Shown here piece after piece: positions 51,914-62,871 of a stretch of DNA of 64,000 bases; position 1 is the stretch's first letter, and the number at the start of each line of letters is the position of its first letter. The notes beneath the pieces are model-generated. The model was not told the DNA's origin. It did not search any database and was given only the letters and a program-made list of their open reading frames with translations. Source of the DNA: Raineyella antarctica (GTDB lineage: Bacteria; Actinomycetota; Actinomycetes; Propionibacteriales; Propionibacteriaceae); NCBI RefSeq assembly GCF_900092135.1, contig NZ_FMYF01000013.1, forward strand, positions 1 to 64,000, written 5' to 3'. Made by a program: the position numbers and the translations under genes.

Positions 51914-52750
51914 ATGGGTATCCGTAAGTACAAGCCGACAACTCCGGGCCGACGCGGCTCGTCCGTTGCCGACTTCGTCGAGCTGACCCGGTCGACGCCG
52001 GAGAAGTCGCTGCTCGTCGCGAAGCCGAAGACCGGCGGCCGTAACAACAACGGCCGGATCACGACCCGTCACATCGGTGGCGGTCACAAGCAGGCGTACC
52101 GCTTGATCGACTTCAAGCGCTACGACAAGGACGGCGTGCCGGCCAAGGTCGCTCACATCGAGTACGACCCGAACCGCACCGCGCGCATCGCTCTGCTCCA
52201 TTACCTGGACGGCGAGAAGCGCTACATCATTGCTCCGAAGGACCTGCAGCAGGGCGCCCTCGTGGTGTCCGGCGAGGGTGCGGACATCAAGCCGGGCAAC
52301 AACCTGCCGCTGCGCTCGATCCCGGTCGGCACCACGGTCCACGCCGTGGAGCTGCGTCCGGGTGGCGGCGCGAAGATGGGCCGGTCCGCCGGCACGTCGG
52401 TGCAGCTGGTCGCCCGTGAGGGCAAGAAGGCCACCCTGCGTCTCCCCTCCGGGGAAATGCGCATGGTGGACGTCCGCTGCCGCGCCACCGTCGGGGCCGT
52501 CGGCAACGCCGAGCAGTCCAACATCGACTGGGGCAAGGCCGGCCGCAACCGCTGGAAGGGCAAGCGCCCGACCGTCCGTGGTGTGGTCATGAACCCGATC
52601 GACCACCCGCACGGTGGTGGTGAGGGTCGTACCTCCGGTGGCCGCCACCCGGTTTCGCCCTGGGGCAAGCCCGAGGGTCGCACCCGCGACAAGAACAAGG
52701 CCAGCAACCGCGACATCGTCCGGCGTCGCAAGTCCGGCAAGAAGCGCTGA
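51914..52750 (+). CDS. rplB: 50S ribosomal protein L2
   Basis: 278 residues; binds domain IV of 23S rRNA and stabilises the subunit interface. The conserved C-terminal [19 protein letters not shown], with its functionally important His, is present, followed by a basic tail. Confidence 0.97.
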   Translation: MGIRKYKPTTPGRRGSSVADFVELTRSTPEKSLLVAKPKTGGRNNNGRITTRHIGGGHKQAYRLIDFKRYDKDGVPAKVAHIEYDPNRTARIALLHYLDGEKRYIIAPKDLQQGALVVSGEGADIKPGNNLPLRSIPVGTTVHAVELRPGGGAKMGRSAGTSVQLVAREGKKATLRLPSGEMRMVDVRCRATVGAVGNAEQSNIDWGKAGRNRWKGKRPTVRGVVMNPIDHPHGGGEGRTSGGRHPVSPWGKPEGRTRDKNKASNRDIVRRRKSGKKR

Positions 52751-52771
52751 TCGAGGAAGGGAAGGTAGAAC

Positions 52772-53053
52772 ATGCCTCGCAGTCTGAAGAAGGGCCCCTT
52801 CGTCGACGACCACCTGTGGAAGAAGGTGGACGCGCAGAACGAGAAGGGCACCAAGACCGTCATCAAGACCTGGTCGCGCCGATCGATGATCCTGCCCGAC
52901 ATGATCGGGCACACCATCGCCGTGCACGACGGTCGCAAGCACGTCCCGGTGTTCGTCACGGACGCCATGGTTGGCCACAAGTTGGGGGAGTTCGCTCCCA
53001 CCCGTACGTTCAAGGGCCACATCAAGGACGACCGCAAGTCGCGTCGGCGCTGA
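52772..53053 (+). CDS. rpsS: 30S ribosomal protein S19
   Basis: 93 residues, 30S head protein that contacts S13 and the A-site finger. Begins [16 protein letters not shown], a near-universal S19 start. [12 protein letters not shown] is intact. Confidence 0.97.
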   Translation: MPRSLKKGPFVDDHLWKKVDAQNEKGTKTVIKTWSRRSMILPDMIGHTIAVHDGRKHVPVFVTDAMVGHKLGEFAPTRTFKGHIKDDRKSRRR

Positions 53054-53073
53054 TCCGAGGAAGTTGAGAGCCA

Positions 53074-53496
53074 ATGAGCAACACTGACAAGGCACGGCCG
53101 AGCCGTCGCGCGGCCCTGCTCGGCGATCGCCCTGGTAACTACGCCATCGCCAAGCAGGTGCGGATGTCCGCCCAGAAGGTCCGCCGTGTGGTGGACATGG
53201 TCCGTGGAATGGGCGTCGACGATGCCCTGAACACCCTGAAGTTCGCCCCGCAGGCCGCCTCCGAGCCGGTCTACAAGGTGGTGGCCTCGGCCGCCGCCAA
53301 CGCGGAGAACACCGACGGCCTGCGTCGCAACGACCTGTACATCTCCCAGGCGTTCGTCGACGAGGGCATGACGATGCGTCGCATCCGTCCCCGCGCCAAG
53401 GGGTCGGCCAGCCGCATCCTGAAGCGTTCCAGCCATATCACCGTCGTCGTCGAGCCTCGCTCGAATGACACCGAGAACAAGAAGAAGGAGGCCTGA
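53074..53496 (+). CDS. rplV: 50S ribosomal protein L22
   Basis: 140 residues. The long beta-hairpin reaching into the exit tunnel is encoded around [23 protein letters not shown], a macrolide-relevant region that looks wild type. A short N-terminal extension (about 18 residues) precedes the core. Confidence 0.96.
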   Translation: MSNTDKARPSRRAALLGDRPGNYAIAKQVRMSAQKVRRVVDMVRGMGVDDALNTLKFAPQAASEPVYKVVASAAANAENTDGLRRNDLYISQAFVDEGMTMRRIRPRAKGSASRILKRSSHITVVVEPRSNDTENKKKEA

Positions 53497-53498
53497 GC

Positions 53499-54314
53499 AT
53501 GGGTCAGAAGATCAACCCGAACGGCTTCCGACTCGGTATCACCACCGACCACGTGAGCCGCTGGTTCGCAGAGAAGCAGTACGCCGAGTTCGTCGGTGAG
53601 GACAACAAGATCCGCGAGTGGATCCACTCCAACCTGGAGCGCGCCGGCATCTCGAACGTGGAGATCGAGCGTCGTTCCGAGCGGGTCACCATCTTCCTGT
53701 ACGCCGCTCGTCCGGGCATCGTCATCGGCCGTAACGGCGCCGAGGCGGAGCGCGTCCGCGGCCAGCTGGAGAAGATGACCGGCAAGCAGGTGCAGCTGAA
53801 CATCCTCGAGGTCAAGGACCCCGACACCGATGCACAGCTCGTCGCCCAGGGTGTCGCCGAGCAGCTCGGCGCCCGCGTGGCCTTCCGCCGCGCGATGCGC
53901 AAGGCCCAGCAGTCGGCCATGCGCGCCGGCGTCAAGGGCATCCGGATCCAGTGCTCCGGCCGTCTCGGCGGCGCCGAGATGAGCCGCTCGGAGTTCTACC
54001 GCGAAGGCCGTGTGCCGCTGCACACCCTGCGCGCCGACGTCGACTACGGCTTCTACGAGGCCCGTACCAGCTTCGGCCGCATCGGTGTGAAGGTCTGGAT
54101 CTACAAGGGTGACGTCTCCGGGACGCGTGCCGAGCGCGCTGCCCAGAAGGCCGCCCGTCAGAACGCCAACCAGCGCCAGCGTCCGGCGCGCGGTGGCCGT
54201 GGTCGTGGGGATCGCCCCGAGCGCGGTGGCCGTCGTCGTCAGGACGCTGCGGCAGGCCAGGACGCCCCCCGGGCGACCGAGTCTGCCCCCGCGACCGAGA
54301 ACGCAGGAGCCTGA
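53499..54314 (+). CDS. rpsC: 30S ribosomal protein S3
   Basis: 271 residues, mRNA-entry protein with an N-terminal type II KH domain ([15 protein letters not shown]). The core ends at about residue 210. A tail of roughly 60 residues follows, first Arg/Gly-rich ([16 protein letters not shown]), then Ala/Glu/Thr-rich. Such tails are variable in actinobacteria. Confidence 0.97.
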   Translation: MGQKINPNGFRLGITTDHVSRWFAEKQYAEFVGEDNKIREWIHSNLERAGISNVEIERRSERVTIFLYAARPGIVIGRNGAEAERVRGQLEKMTGKQVQLNILEVKDPDTDAQLVAQGVAEQLGARVAFRRAMRKAQQSAMRAGVKGIRIQCSGRLGGAEMSRSEFYREGRVPLHTLRADVDYGFYEARTSFGRIGVKVWIYKGDVSGTRAERAAQKAARQNANQRQRPARGGRGRGDRPERGGRRRQDAAAGQDAPRATESAPATENAGA

Positions 54315-54319
54315 TATCC

Positions 54320-54739
54320 ATGCTGATCCCCCGTCGAGTGAAGTACCGCAAGCAGCACCACCCGGGGCGCTCCGGCGCCGCCAAGGGTGGTACCGCTCTC
54401 GCATTCGGTGACTACGGCATCCAGGCACTGTCCAACGCCTACGTCACGAACCGGCAGATCGAGTCCGCTCGTATCGCCATGACCCGTCACATCAAGCGTG
54501 GCGGCAAGGTCTGGATCAACATCTACCCGGACCGTCCGATGACCAAGCACCCTGCCGAGTCCCGCATGGGTTCCGGCAAGGGCACCCCCGAGTGGTGGGT
54601 GGCCAACGTCAAGGCCGGTGCCGTGATGTTCGAGCTGGCCGGCGTCGATGAGGAAGTGGCTCGCGAGGCCATGCGCCTGGCGATCCACAAGCTGCCGATG
54701 AAGGCGCGCTTCATCAAGCGCGAGGTAGGTGAGAACTGA
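54320..54739 (+). CDS. rplP: 50S ribosomal protein L16
   Basis: 139 residues, placed at the A-site and L7/L12 stalk region. [13 protein letters not shown] and [14 protein letters not shown] are characteristic. The stop overlaps the rpmC start (TGATG). Confidence 0.97.
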   Translation: MLIPRRVKYRKQHHPGRSGAAKGGTALAFGDYGIQALSNAYVTNRQIESARIAMTRHIKRGGKVWINIYPDRPMTKHPAESRMGSGKGTPEWWVANVKAGAVMFELAGVDEEVAREAMRLAIHKLPMKARFIKREVGEN

Positions 54740-55008
54740 TGGCGAAGACCACCAGCGCAGTCGAACTGCGCCAGATGAGCCGTGAGACCCTGAACGAGAA
54801 GGTCGTCGAGCTGAAGAAGGAGCTCTTCAACCTCCGGTTCCAGCACGCGACCGGCCAGCTCGAGTCGCAGGGTCGTCTGCGCGAGGTCCGCAAGGACATC
54901 GCGCGGATCTACACCGTGCTCCAGGAGCGGAACCTCGGCATCGTCGAGGACCCCGACCGGGCCGCCGACACCACGGACGTCGAGAAGGATGAGAAGGCAG
55001 ACGCATGA
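54739..55008 (+). CDS. rpmC: 50S ribosomal protein L29
   Basis: 89 residues, tunnel-exit neighbour of L23. The coiled-coil core ([20 protein letters not shown] to about 65) is followed by an acidic C-terminal tail. 4-bp overlap with rpsQ. Confidence 0.96.
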   Translation: MAKTTSAVELRQMSRETLNEKVVELKKELFNLRFQHATGQLESQGRLREVRKDIARIYTVLQERNLGIVEDPDRAADTTDVEKDEKADA

Positions 55009-55289
55009 GCGAGCAGACCACTGAGAAGGAGACCGCGGAGCGCGGCCGCCGCAAGGTGCTGACCGGCTACGTCGTCAGCGACAAGATGGAGAAGACCATC
55101 GTCGTCACCGTGGAGGAGCGCAAGAAGCACCCCCTCTACGGCAAGGTGATGCGTCAGACCGCGCGCTACAAGGCCCACGACGAGAACAACGAGGCCGGCA
55201 TCGGCGACCGCGTTCGGATCATGGAGACCCGCCCGACGTCGCGTGACAAGCGCTGGCGCCTCATTGAGATCGTCGAGAAGGCCAAGTAA
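55005..55289 (+). CDS. rpsQ: 30S ribosomal protein S17
   Basis: 94 residues, 16S rRNA 5'-domain primary binder. [20 protein letters not shown] and [12 protein letters not shown] are typical. It closes the S10 operon half; rplN follows after a 64-bp gap with a hairpin. Confidence 0.97.
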   Translation: MSEQTTEKETAERGRRKVLTGYVVSDKMEKTIVVTVEERKKHPLYGKVMRQTARYKAHDENNEAGIGDRVRIMETRPTSRDKRWRLIEIVEKAK

Positions 55290-55298
55290 CCACATCGA

Positions 55299-55337
55299 GT
55301 TCCACTAGGCCCTCGGAAACTGGGGAACCAGTGGGAC
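55299..55337 (+). promoter_or_regulatory. Hairpin in the rpsQ-rplN gap
   Basis: GTTCCACT (55299-55306) pairs with AGTGGGAC (55330-55337), eight pairs with one G-T, just before the rplN ribosome binding site AGGAGA. A possible control or processing site for the spc genes; untested. Confidence 0.4.
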
Positions 55338-55353
55338 AACCAGGAGATAGAAG

Positions 55354-55722
55354 ATGATCCAGCAGGAGTCGCGACTGAAGGTCGCCGACAACACTGGTGC
55401 GAAGGAACTCCTTTGCATCCGTGTTCTCGGTGGTTCCGGTCGTCGCTACGCCGGACTCGGCGACACCATCGTCTGCACCGTGAAGGACGCAATTCCCGGT
55501 GGAAACGTGAAGAAGGGTGAGGTCGTCAAGGCCGTCGTGGTCCGCACCGTCAAGGAGACCCGTCGACCCGACGGTTCTTACATCAAGTTCGACGAGAACG
55601 CCGCCGTGATCCTGAAGAGCGACGGGGAGCCCCGTGGCACCCGTATCTTCGGACCGGTCGGCCGTGAGCTGCGCGACAAGAAGTTCATGCGCATCATCTC
55701 GCTCGCCCCGGAGGTGATCTGA
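55354..55722 (+). CDS. rplN: 50S ribosomal protein L14
   Basis: 122 residues, intersubunit bridge protein and first gene of the spc half. Begins [18 protein letters not shown], the canonical L14 start. rplX starts one base after its stop codon. Confidence 0.97.
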   Translation: MIQQESRLKVADNTGAKELLCIRVLGGSGRRYAGLGDTIVCTVKDAIPGGNVKKGEVVKAVVVRTVKETRRPDGSYIKFDENAAVILKSDGEPRGTRIFGPVGRELRDKKFMRIISLAPEVI

Positions 55723-55723
55723 C

Positions 55724-56101
55724 ATGAGTGACCAGAAGAAGCTGCACGTGAAGAAGGGTGACCGCGTCAAGGTCATCGCCGGCAAGGACAAGGGCACCGT
55801 CGGCGAGATCATCGCCGTCGACCCGTCCAACGAGCGCGTCACCGTCCAGGGCGTCAACATCGTCAAGCGCCACCTGACCGACCGCCAGGCCGGCGGCCGG
55901 ACGGTCCAGGGCGGGATCGTGTCCTCCGAGGCCCCGATCCACGTCTCCAACGTCCAGCCGGTCGTCAAGAAGGACGGTGAGGAGGTCGTGACGCGCGTCG
56001 GACACAAGCGCGTCAAGGTCACCCGCACCCGTGCCGACGGCTCGGAGCACGAGGTCTACCGCAGCGTCCGTATCGCCAAGGCCACGGGGGAGGAGTTCTG
56101 A
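55724..56101 (+). CDS. rplX: 50S ribosomal protein L24
   Basis: 125 residues, assembly initiator. A KOW motif lies at the N-terminus ([19 protein letters not shown]). Somewhat longer than the usual 103-105 residues through a C-terminal extension ([15 protein letters not shown]-like segment). One-base overlap with rplE (TGATG). Confidence 0.96.
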   Translation: MSDQKKLHVKKGDRVKVIAGKDKGTVGEIIAVDPSNERVTVQGVNIVKRHLTDRQAGGRTVQGGIVSSEAPIHVSNVQPVVKKDGEEVVTRVGHKRVKVTRTRADGSEHEVYRSVRIAKATGEEF

Positions 56102-56742
56102 TGTCCACCGAGACCACCGAAGCAACCACGCCCGTGACCCGCGAGGTGCCGCGTCTGAAGACGAGGTACCGCGAGGAGATCGTCCCGGCGCTGCGCGAGC
56201 AGTTCCAGATCGCCAACGCGATGCAGATCCCCGGTCTGGTCAAGATCACCGTGAACATGGGTGTCGGCGACGCCGCCCGTGACTCCAAGGTGATGGATGG
56301 CGCGATCAAGGACCTCACCGCGATCACCGGCCAGAAGCCGCAGGTCACGAACGCCCGCAAGTCGATCGCCCAGTTCAAGCTCCGCGAGGGCCAGGCCATC
56401 GGCACGCACGTCACCCTCCGCGGTGACCGCATGTGGGAGTTCCTGGACCGTCTGCTGTCGATCGCCCTGCCGCGTATCCGTGACTTCCGCGGGCTCAACC
56501 CGTGGCAGTTCGACGGCAAGGGGAACTACACCTTCGGTCTGACCGAGCAGGTCATGTTCCACGAGATCGACCAGGACAGGATCGACCGTACCCGCGGTAT
56601 GGACATCACGATCGTCACCTCGGCGACCAACGACGAGGAAGGCCGCGCGCTGCTCAAGCAGCTCGGCTTCCCCTTCAATGACAACCCGAAGAAGGCGAAG
56701 GCCAAGGTGTCCGGCTCTCGCTACTCCCGTGGGAAGAAGTGA
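56101..56742 (+). CDS. rplE: 50S ribosomal protein L5
   Basis: 213 residues; holds 5S rRNA in the central protuberance. An N-terminal extension of about 20 residues precedes the core; the [18 protein letters not shown] and [11 protein letters not shown] segments mark the family. Confidence 0.97.
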   Translation: MSTETTEATTPVTREVPRLKTRYREEIVPALREQFQIANAMQIPGLVKITVNMGVGDAARDSKVMDGAIKDLTAITGQKPQVTNARKSIAQFKLREGQAIGTHVTLRGDRMWEFLDRLLSIALPRIRDFRGLNPWQFDGKGNYTFGLTEQVMFHEIDQDRIDRTRGMDITIVTSATNDEEGRALLKQLGFPFNDNPKKAKAKVSGSRYSRGKK

Positions 56743-56749
56743 GTAACTG

Positions 56750-56935
56750 ATGGCAAAGACCGGTCTGAAGGTCAAGCAGTCCCGTAAGCCCAAGTTCGCG
56801 GTTCGCGGCTACTCCCGCTGCCAGAAGTGCGGCCGTCCGCACTCCGTCTACCGCAAGTTCGGCCTGTGCCGCATCTGCCTGCGGGAGATGGCCCACAAGG
56901 GCGAGCTGCCCGGCATCACCAAGTCCTCCTGGTGA
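56750..56935 (+). CDS. rpsZ: 30S ribosomal protein S14 type Z (zinc-binding)
   Basis: 61 residues, the short zinc-ribbon form of S14 with CQKC and CRIC pairs; ends GITKSSW. As with L33, the zinc-bound version is the one in the main operon. A hairpin and a 223-bp gap follow before rpsH. Confidence 0.97.
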   Translation: MAKTGLKVKQSRKPKFAVRGYSRCQKCGRPHSVYRKFGLCRICLREMAHKGELPGITKSSW

Positions 56936-56942
56936 GTCCTGC

Positions 56943-56981
56943 GTACGCGGTGCCGTCCGTCTGACGAGCGGCGCCGCGTAC
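56943..56981 (+). terminator. Hairpin between rpsZ and rpsH
   Basis: A 13-bp stem with one G-T (GTACGCGGTGCCG, 56943-56955, with 56969-56981) and a 13-nt loop, without U tract. Partial termination or RNA processing inside the spc operon is likely. A -10-like TAGATT at 57079-57084 may restart transcription for rpsH. Confidence 0.55.
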
Positions 56982-57158
56982 GAGGGGCAACGGGGGAGGG
57001 GCGGACGAGAGTCCGCCGCACCTCCGGGTGGGCCCATGCCCACGGCCAGCCGGTGGGGCCGATGCTCTCACCAGATTCCTAGATTTTCACACTTCCAACG
57101 CCGCAGGTCCGGGCCTCGAGCCATCGGAAACCGCAGCGAGAAAGAGGCTTCCTGAGCC

Positions 57159-57566
57159 ATGAGCATGACCGATCCGATCGCAGACATGCTGACGCGTCTG
57201 CGTAACGCCAATCAGGCGCACCATGACGAGACATCTATGCCCCACTCGAAGATCAAGGCGGGTATCGCCGAGATCCTCAAGCAGGAGGGCTACATCCAGG
57301 ACTACCAGGTCACCGACCCCGCCGAGGGGGAGGTTGGCAAGACCCTGACCCTGACGCTGAAGTTCGGCGAGGACCGTGAGCGTGCGCTCGCCGGTATCCG
57401 CCGCATCTCCAAGCCGGGCCTGCGCGTCTACGCCAAGTCCACCAACCTGCCCAAGGTCCTCGGTGGCCTGGGTATCGCCATCATCTCCACCTCGCAGGGT
57501 CTGCTGACCGACCGCGAGGCCAAGGCCAAGAGCGTGGGTGGGGAAGTCCTCGCCTACGTGTGGTGA
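57159..57566 (+). CDS. rpsH: 30S ribosomal protein S8
   Basis: 135 residues, 16S central-domain binder; in E. coli the spc operon repressor. [18 protein letters not shown] and [18 protein letters not shown] are diagnostic. Confidence 0.97.
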   Translation: MSMTDPIADMLTRLRNANQAHHDETSMPHSKIKAGIAEILKQEGYIQDYQVTDPAEGEVGKTLTLTLKFGEDRERALAGIRRISKPGLRVYAKSTNLPKVLGGLGIAIISTSQGLLTDREAKAKSVGGEVLAYVW

Positions 57567-57593
57567 CGGACGAGACCGAGAGAGGAGAAAACC

Positions 57594-58136
57594 ATGTCCC
57601 GAATTGGAAGGCTCCCGATCACCGTCCCGTCCGGCGTTGAGGTCACCCTTGATGGCCGGCAGGTGAAGGTGAAGGGTCCGAAGGGCGAGCTGGAGCACCA
57701 GGTCGCCGCGCCCATCACGGTGCAGAGGAGCGAGAACGGCGAGCTGGTCGTCGAGCGCCCGGATGACGAGCGCCTGAACCGCTCGCTGCACGGCCTGACC
57801 CGCACGCTGGTGAACAACATGGTCACCGGTGTGACCCAGGGCTACGAGAAGAAGCTCGAGATCCAGGGCGTCGGCTACCGTGTCGTCGCCAAGGGCCCGA
57901 CGCAGCTCGAGTTCGCCCTCGGCTTCTCCCACCCGGTGATCGTCGACGCACCCGCCGGCATCACGTTCAAGGTGGAGAACCCCACGCACTTCTCCGTGCA
58001 GGGGATCGACAAGCAGCTGGTCGGCGAGGTCGCCGCCAACATCCGCAAGATCCGCAAGCCCGAGCCCTACAAGGGCAAGGGTGTGCGGTACGAGGGCGAG
58101 CACGTCCGCCGCAAGGCCGGAAAGGCAGGTAAGTGA
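57594..58136 (+). CDS. rplF: 50S ribosomal protein L6
   Basis: 180 residues, sarcin-ricin loop neighbour with two related domains. [16 protein letters not shown] and the C-terminal [20 protein letters not shown] are typical. The stop is 2 bp before the rplR ATG. Confidence 0.97.
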   Translation: MSRIGRLPITVPSGVEVTLDGRQVKVKGPKGELEHQVAAPITVQRSENGELVVERPDDERLNRSLHGLTRTLVNNMVTGVTQGYEKKLEIQGVGYRVVAKGPTQLEFALGFSHPVIVDAPAGITFKVENPTHFSVQGIDKQLVGEVAANIRKIRKPEPYKGKGVRYEGEHVRRKAGKAGK

Positions 58137-58138
58137 CG

Positions 58139-58522
58139 ATGGGTATCTCCCTGACGCACAACAAGCACACCGCGCCGAAGGCTGCGTCCAAGCTGCGCCG
58201 CCAGGTCCGCGGCCGCAAGAAGATCTTCGGCTCCGCCGAGCGCCCGCGCCTCGTCGTGTCCCGGTCCGCCAAGCACATGTTCGTGCAGGTGATCGACGAC
58301 ACCCAGGGTCGTACGCTCGCGTCGGCTTCGACGATGGAGGCCGATCTGCGCTCCTTCGAGGGCGACAAGTCTGCCAAGGCTCGCAAGGTCGGCGCGCTGG
58401 TCGCCGAGCGTGCGAAGTCCGCTGGTGTGGAGAAGGTCGTTCTCGACCGCGCCGGCTTCAAGTACCAGGGTCGTGTGGCTGCGCTCGCCGATGGCGCGCG
58501 TGAAGCCGGCCTGGACTTCTGA
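58139..58522 (+). CDS. rplR: 50S ribosomal protein L18
   Basis: 127 residues from the ATG at 58139 ([11 protein letters not shown]); a GTG two codons earlier (58133) overlaps rplF and is less likely. 5S rRNA-binding protein; [20 protein letters not shown] and the end [16 protein letters not shown]-type segment are intact. Confidence 0.96.
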   Translation: MGISLTHNKHTAPKAASKLRRQVRGRKKIFGSAERPRLVVSRSAKHMFVQVIDDTQGRTLASASTMEADLRSFEGDKSAKARKVGALVAERAKSAGVEKVVLDRAGFKYQGRVAALADGAREAGLDF

Positions 58523-58540
58523 CGAGAGGATAGAGAAGCG

Positions 58541-59152
58541 ATGAGTGAGAACCAGGGCCGCACTGGCGGCCGTGGCGAGCGTCGCGGTCGTGACGATCGT
58601 CGGGGCAGCCGCAACACCGAGGACAAGAACCAGTTCATCGAGCGCGTGGTGACCATCAACCGCGTTGCCAAGGTCGTCAAGGGCGGCCGCCGCTTCAGCT
58701 TCACCGCGCTGGTCGTGGTGGGCGACGGTGACGGTACGGTCGGCGTCGGCTACGGCAAGGCCAAGGAGGTCCCCGCGGCGATCGCCAAGGGTGTCGAGGA
58801 GGCGAAGAAGAACTTCTTCCGCGTCCCCCGCATCCAGAAGACCATCCCGCACCCGGTCCAGGGCGAGAAGGCCGCCGGCGTGGTCATGCTGCGCCCGGCC
58901 GCTCCCGGTACCGGTGTGATCGCTGGTGGCGCCGTGCGCGCCGTCCTCGAGTGCGCGGGTGTCCAGGACGTCCTGGCGAAGTCGCTGGGTTCGTCGAACG
59001 CGATCAACGTGGTGCACGCCACCGAGGTCGCGCTGAAGATGCTGGAAGAGCCCGAGGACGTCGCCAAGCGTCGTGGGAAGTCCGTTGCGGACGTCACCCC
59101 GGCCGCGAAGCTGCGTTCCCGTGAAGAGGGCAAGCAGGAGGTGGCTTCCTGA
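58541..59152 (+). CDS. rpsE: 30S ribosomal protein S5
   Basis: 203 residues, mRNA-entry and accuracy protein. An Arg/Gly-rich N-terminal extension (about 1-30) precedes the double-stranded RNA-binding-like domain [18 protein letters not shown]. The spectinomycin loop ([10 protein letters not shown]) looks wild type. One-base overlap with rpmD. Confidence 0.97.
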   Translation: MSENQGRTGGRGERRGRDDRRGSRNTEDKNQFIERVVTINRVAKVVKGGRRFSFTALVVVGDGDGTVGVGYGKAKEVPAAIAKGVEEAKKNFFRVPRIQKTIPHPVQGEKAAGVVMLRPAAPGTGVIAGGAVRAVLECAGVQDVLAKSLGSSNAINVVHATEVALKMLEEPEDVAKRRGKSVADVTPAAKLRSREEGKQEVAS

Positions 59153-59334
59153 TGGCGAAGCTGCAGATCACCCAGATCAAGGGTGTCGTCGGCGAGAAGC
59201 CGCAGATGGGGCGCACGCTGCGTGGCCTCGGTCTGCGCAAGATCGGCCAGAGCGTCGAGCAGCCGGACAACCCGGCCATCCGTGGCATGGTCCGTACGGT
59301 CCGCCACCTGATCACCGTTGAGGAGGTTGACTGA
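59152..59334 (+). CDS. rpmD: 50S ribosomal protein L30
   Basis: 60 residues. [15 protein letters not shown] and [18 protein letters not shown] mark the family. Coupled to rpsE (TGATG); rplO begins one base after its stop. Confidence 0.96.
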   Translation: MAKLQITQIKGVVGEKPQMGRTLRGLGLRKIGQSVEQPDNPAIRGMVRTVRHLITVEEVD

Positions 59335-59335
59335 T

Positions 59336-59776
59336 ATGGCGATCAAGCTGCATGATCTCCAGCCGGCTCCCGGCTCCAAGCGCGACCGCATCCGTGTCGG
59401 CCGTGGTGAGGGTTCCAAGGGCAAGACCTCGGGCCGTGGCACCAAGGGCACGGGCGCACGCAAGAACACCCCCGAGTTCTTCGAGGGTGGCCAGATGCCG
59501 ATGCACATGCGTGTTCCGAAGCTTCGCGGCTTCAAGAACCCGTTCCGCGTCGAGTACCAGGTCGTGAACCTGGAGAAGCTCGTGGCCCTCTACCCCGAGG
59601 GTGGCGAGGTCACGGTCGAGGACCTGGTCTCCAAGGGCGCCGTCCGTGACGGCGAGCTGGTCAAGGTGCTGGGCGGCGGCGAGCTGCCCGTCAAGCTCCA
59701 GGTCAAGGCCAACAAGTTCTCGGCTTCGGCCAAGGAGAAGATCGAGGCCGCCGGCGGTTCCGCCGAGGTCCTCTGA
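59336..59776 (+). CDS. rplO: 50S ribosomal protein L15
   Basis: 146 residues from the ATG at 59336 ([15 protein letters not shown]), which follows GAGGAGG; an earlier in-frame start lies inside rpm[20 protein letters not shown] is the diagnostic Gly-rich stretch. Last gene before a terminator and secY. Confidence 0.97.
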   Translation: MAIKLHDLQPAPGSKRDRIRVGRGEGSKGKTSGRGTKGTGARKNTPEFFEGGQMPMHMRVPKLRGFKNPFRVEYQVVNLEKLVALYPEGGEVTVEDLVSKGAVRDGELVKVLGGGELPVKLQVKANKFSASAKEKIEAAGGSAEVL

Positions 59777-59822
59777 CCCACGGGTCATCACAGCTGGGCA
59801 CCCGTCTGACGGGTGCACGGCA

Positions 59823-59858
59823 CAGCAGGGGCGGTTCCTCCGGGAGCCGCCCCTGCTG
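59823..59858 (+). terminator. Terminator between rplO and secY
   Basis: A 16-bp stem including G-T pairs (CAGCAGGGGCGG... with ...CCGCCCCTGCTG) and a 4-nt loop. A -10-like TACAGT at 59923-59928 downstream may be the secY promoter. Confidence 0.75.
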
Positions 59859-60013
59859 TCGTACGTCGCCGCCCGGGTGTCCCCGGGGCTGATCGTCCGG
59901 GCGGGGGCTTCGGTGGAGTTGATACAGTCGAGCGGCATGCTCCAGTCGGAGCGTGGTCCAGCGTCCCCGGGCATGCCCGGTACGTGTTGTCGTCGTCACG
60001 AGAGAGGGGCACG

Positions 60014-61318
60014 GTGCTCCAAGCATTCGCGAATGCCTTCCGGACACCGGATCTTCGCAACAAGATCCTGTTCTCCCTGGGGATCATCGTCATCTTCCGG
60101 ATCGGCTCCGCCATCCCCATCCCGAACGTGAACGTCCAGCAGGTCGACTACTGCCGCGCCATGGCCTCCGGCGGCCAGGCCGGCTTCGCGTCGATGCTCA
60201 ACATGTTCTCCGGTGGTGCCCTGCTGAGGCTGGCGATCTTCGCCCTCGGCGTGATGCCGTACATCACCGCCTCGATCATCATCCAGCTGATGACGGTGGT
60301 GATCCCGCGGCTGGAGCGCCTCCGCAAGGAGGGCGGCCACGGCCAGGAGCAGATCACCCAGTACACCCGCTACCTGACGATCCTGCTGGCCATCATGCAG
60401 TCGACGGCGTACGTCACGCTGGCGGTCAACGACCAGCTGATCCCGGGGTGTACCGGGCTGGTCTACAGCAGCAACCTGTTCCCGGTGATCGTGATGATCC
60501 TGACCATGACCGCCGGCACGAGCCTGGTGATGTGGATGGGTGAGCTGATCACCGAGAAGGGCGTCGGCAACGGCATGTCCGTGCTGATCTTCACCTCGGT
60601 CGCCGCCCAGTTCCCGAACGGGCTGACCTCGGTCCGCCAGTCGCGCCCCGGCCAGGAGGGCTGGGTCGTGATGGGCCTGGTCGTCCTCGTCGGCCTCGCC
60701 GTGATGGCCGCGGTGGTGTTCATCGAGCAGGGCCAGCGCCGGGTCCGGGTCCAGTACGCCAAGAAGATGATCGGCGGGAAGCTGCGTGGCGGCACCTCCA
60801 CGTACATCCCGATCAAGGTGAACCAGGCCGGTGTCATCCCGGTCATCTTCGCCTCGTCGATGCTGTACCTGCCGGTGATGTTCTCGACCTTCAACCCGAA
60901 CAGCAAGGCCGCGCAGTGGCTCGGCCGCTACTTCGGGACGATGTCGCACCCGGTGTACGTCATCACGTACTTCCTGCTCATCATCCTGTTCGCCTACTTC
61001 TACGTCTCGATCACCTTCAACACCGAGGAGATCGCGGACAACATGAAGAAGTACGGCGGTTTCATCCCCGGTATCCGTGCGGGCCGGCCGACGGAGCGGT
61101 ATCTTTCCTTCGTCCTGAGCCGGCTGACGGCTCCCGGATCGCTGTACCTGGCGCTGATCGCGCTGATCCCGTCGATCGCCTTCATACTGTTCCAGGCCAA
61201 CCAGAACTTCCCGTTCGGTGGTACGTCGCTGCTCATCATCGTCGGCGTCGGCCTGGACACCATCAAGCAGATCGAGTCCAAGCTCCAGCAACACAACTAC
61301 GAAGGGTTCCTCCGATGA
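60014..61318 (+). CDS. secY: Preprotein translocase subunit SecY
   Basis: Channel-forming subunit of the Sec translocon, 434 residues with ten predicted membrane helices. GTG start at 60014 after GAGAGGGG; the upstream frame extension crosses the terminator and is rejected. The plug region follows the first helix ([14 protein letters not shown]), and the cytoplasmic loop [17 protein letters not shown] is typical. The stop overlaps the adk start (ATGA). Confidence 0.97.
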   Translation: MLQAFANAFRTPDLRNKILFSLGIIVIFRIGSAIPIPNVNVQQVDYCRAMASGGQAGFASMLNMFSGGALLRLAIFALGVMPYITASIIIQLMTVVIPRLERLRKEGGHGQEQITQYTRYLTILLAIMQSTAYVTLAVNDQLIPGCTGLVYSSNLFPVIVMILTMTAGTSLVMWMGELITEKGVGNGMSVLIFTSVAAQFPNGLTSVRQSRPGQEGWVVMGLVVLVGLAVMAAVVFIEQGQRRVRVQYAKKMIGGKLRGGTSTYIPIKVNQAGVIPVIFASSMLYLPVMFSTFNPNSKAAQWLGRYFGTMSHPVYVITYFLLIILFAYFYVSITFNTEEIADNMKKYGGFIPGIRAGRPTERYLSFVLSRLTAPGSLYLALIALIPSIAFILFQANQNFPFGGTSLLIIVGVGLDTIKQIESKLQQHNYEGFLR

Positions 61319-61887
61319 GGCTACTGATCATGGGTCCGCCCGGTGCCGGCAAGGGCACGCAGGCCAAGGGCATCGCCGAGCGCTACGGGATTCCCGCCAT
61401 CTCCACGGGCGACATCTTCCGTACGAACGTGAAGAACGAGACCCCGCTCGGTCTGAAGGTCAAGGAGATCATGAACGCGGGTGGGTACGTCGGTGACGAC
61501 ATCACCAACGGCCTGATCGCGAACCGGCTGGCCGAGGAGGACGCCCGCGGTGGCTTCCTGCTCGACGGCTACCCCCGTACGCCCGCCCAGGTGGAGGCGC
61601 TCGACGGCATGCTGGCCGAGCTCGGCGAGAAGCTTGACGCCGTCGTCTCGCTGACCGCCGACACCGACGAGGTCGTCACGCGACTGCTGAAGCGTGCCGA
61701 GATCGAGGGCCGGGCCGACGACAACGAGGAGACCATCCGGACCCGCCTCGACGTCTACGCCAAGGAGACCGCCCCGCTGCTGGCGACGTACGCCGACCGC
61801 GGCCTGCTGGTCGAGGTCGACGGCCTGGGTGACATCGACGAGGTGGGGCAGCGGATCGCCGACGCCCTCGAGGCGAAGAAGGCCTGA
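61315..61887 (+). CDS. adk: Adenylate kinase
   Basis: Interconverts AMP, ADP and ATP. 190 residues. P-loop GPPGAGKGT (7-15), AMP-binding [16 protein letters not shown] and [13 protein letters not shown]. It is the short lidless form, without a zinc-type LID, as usual in actinobacteria. Overlaps secY by 4 bp and touches map directly (TGAGTG). Confidence 0.97.
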   Translation: MRLLIMGPPGAGKGTQAKGIAERYGIPAISTGDIFRTNVKNETPLGLKVKEIMNAGGYVGDDITNGLIANRLAEEDARGGFLLDGYPRTPAQVEALDGMLAELGEKLDAVVSLTADTDEVVTRLLKRAEIEGRADDNEETIRTRLDVYAKETAPLLATYADRGLLVEVDGLGDIDEVGQRIADALEAKKA

Positions 61888-62736
61888 GTGTTCCGTTCCC
61901 GCGGGATAGAGATCAAGACCGACGACCAGCTCCGCCTGATGCGGAGGGCGGGGCTGGTCGTGGCCGAGTTCCTCGACGCCATCAGCGCCCAGGCGCGCCC
62001 CGGCGTGACCCTGCGCGAGCTGGACCAGGTCGGCCGCGACGTCCTCGCCCACCACGGTGCCGACTCGAACTTCCTGGAGTACGGGGCGGACTCCCGTGGC
62101 CTGGGTGGGTTCAAGGGTGTCGCCTGCCTGTCGGTGAACCAGGTCATCGTGCACGGCATGCCGACCGACGAACCCCTCGCCGACGGCGACATCCTGTCCA
62201 TCGACGGGGGAGCGATCATCGACGGCTGGCACGGCGACGCGGCCCGGACCGTCCAGGTCGGCACGCCCAGCCCCGCCAACCAGGCGCTGGCCGAGGCCAC
62301 CGAGGGCGCCATGTGGGCCGGCATCGCCGCCGCCCGGCTCAACGGCCGGATCGGTGACATCGGCGCGGCCGTGGAGGCGTACGCCACCTCGGCACCCGGC
62401 GGACCGTACGGGATCGTCCGCGAGTACGTGGGCCACGGCATCGGCACCGAGATGCACCAGGCTCCCGACGTGCCCAACTTCGGACGTGCCGGCAAGGGCC
62501 CGCGGATCACCCGCGGGATGGCGTTCTGCATCGAGCCGATGCTCACCCTGGGCGAGCCGGACAATGCCGTGCTCGACGACGACTGGACGGTCGTCACGCT
62601 CGACGGCCGACCGGCCGCGCACTGGGAGCACACGGTCACCTGCACCGCGCAGGGCGTCTGGGTGCTCACCGCACACGACGGCGGCGAGGAGATGCTGGGC
62701 CGCCTGGGCGTCCCGTTCGGCCCGCTGGCCGACTGA
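61888..62736 (+). CDS. map: Methionine aminopeptidase, type I
   Basis: Removes the initiator methionine from nascent proteins. 282 residues, GTG start with no gap after adk. The five metal ligands are Asp106, Asp117, His183, Glu216 and Glu247 (SIDGGA, GDAART, GHGIGTEMH, IEPML, WEHTV). infA, which often follows map, is not present in the next 1.2 kb. Confidence 0.96.
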   Translation: MFRSRGIEIKTDDQLRLMRRAGLVVAEFLDAISAQARPGVTLRELDQVGRDVLAHHGADSNFLEYGADSRGLGGFKGVACLSVNQVIVHGMPTDEPLADGDILSIDGGAIIDGWHGDAARTVQVGTPSPANQALAEATEGAMWAGIAAARLNGRIGDIGAAVEAYATSAPGGPYGIVREYVGHGIGTEMHQAPDVPNFGRAGKGPRITRGMAFCIEPMLTLGEPDNAVLDDDWTVVTLDGRPAAHWEHTVTCTAQGVWVLTAHDGGEEMLGRLGVPFGPLAD

Positions 62737-62871
62737 GCAGCCACTGAGGAGTCCCTCCCACCCGGCCCCGCGCGCGCCGACCTCCTGGTCTGGTCTCGTT
62801 CGGGGCCGGATGGCACACTTGCTCCACCGGGCCACCCCCACGGTCGGTCCGCTGATGCACTGGAGGCTGCC

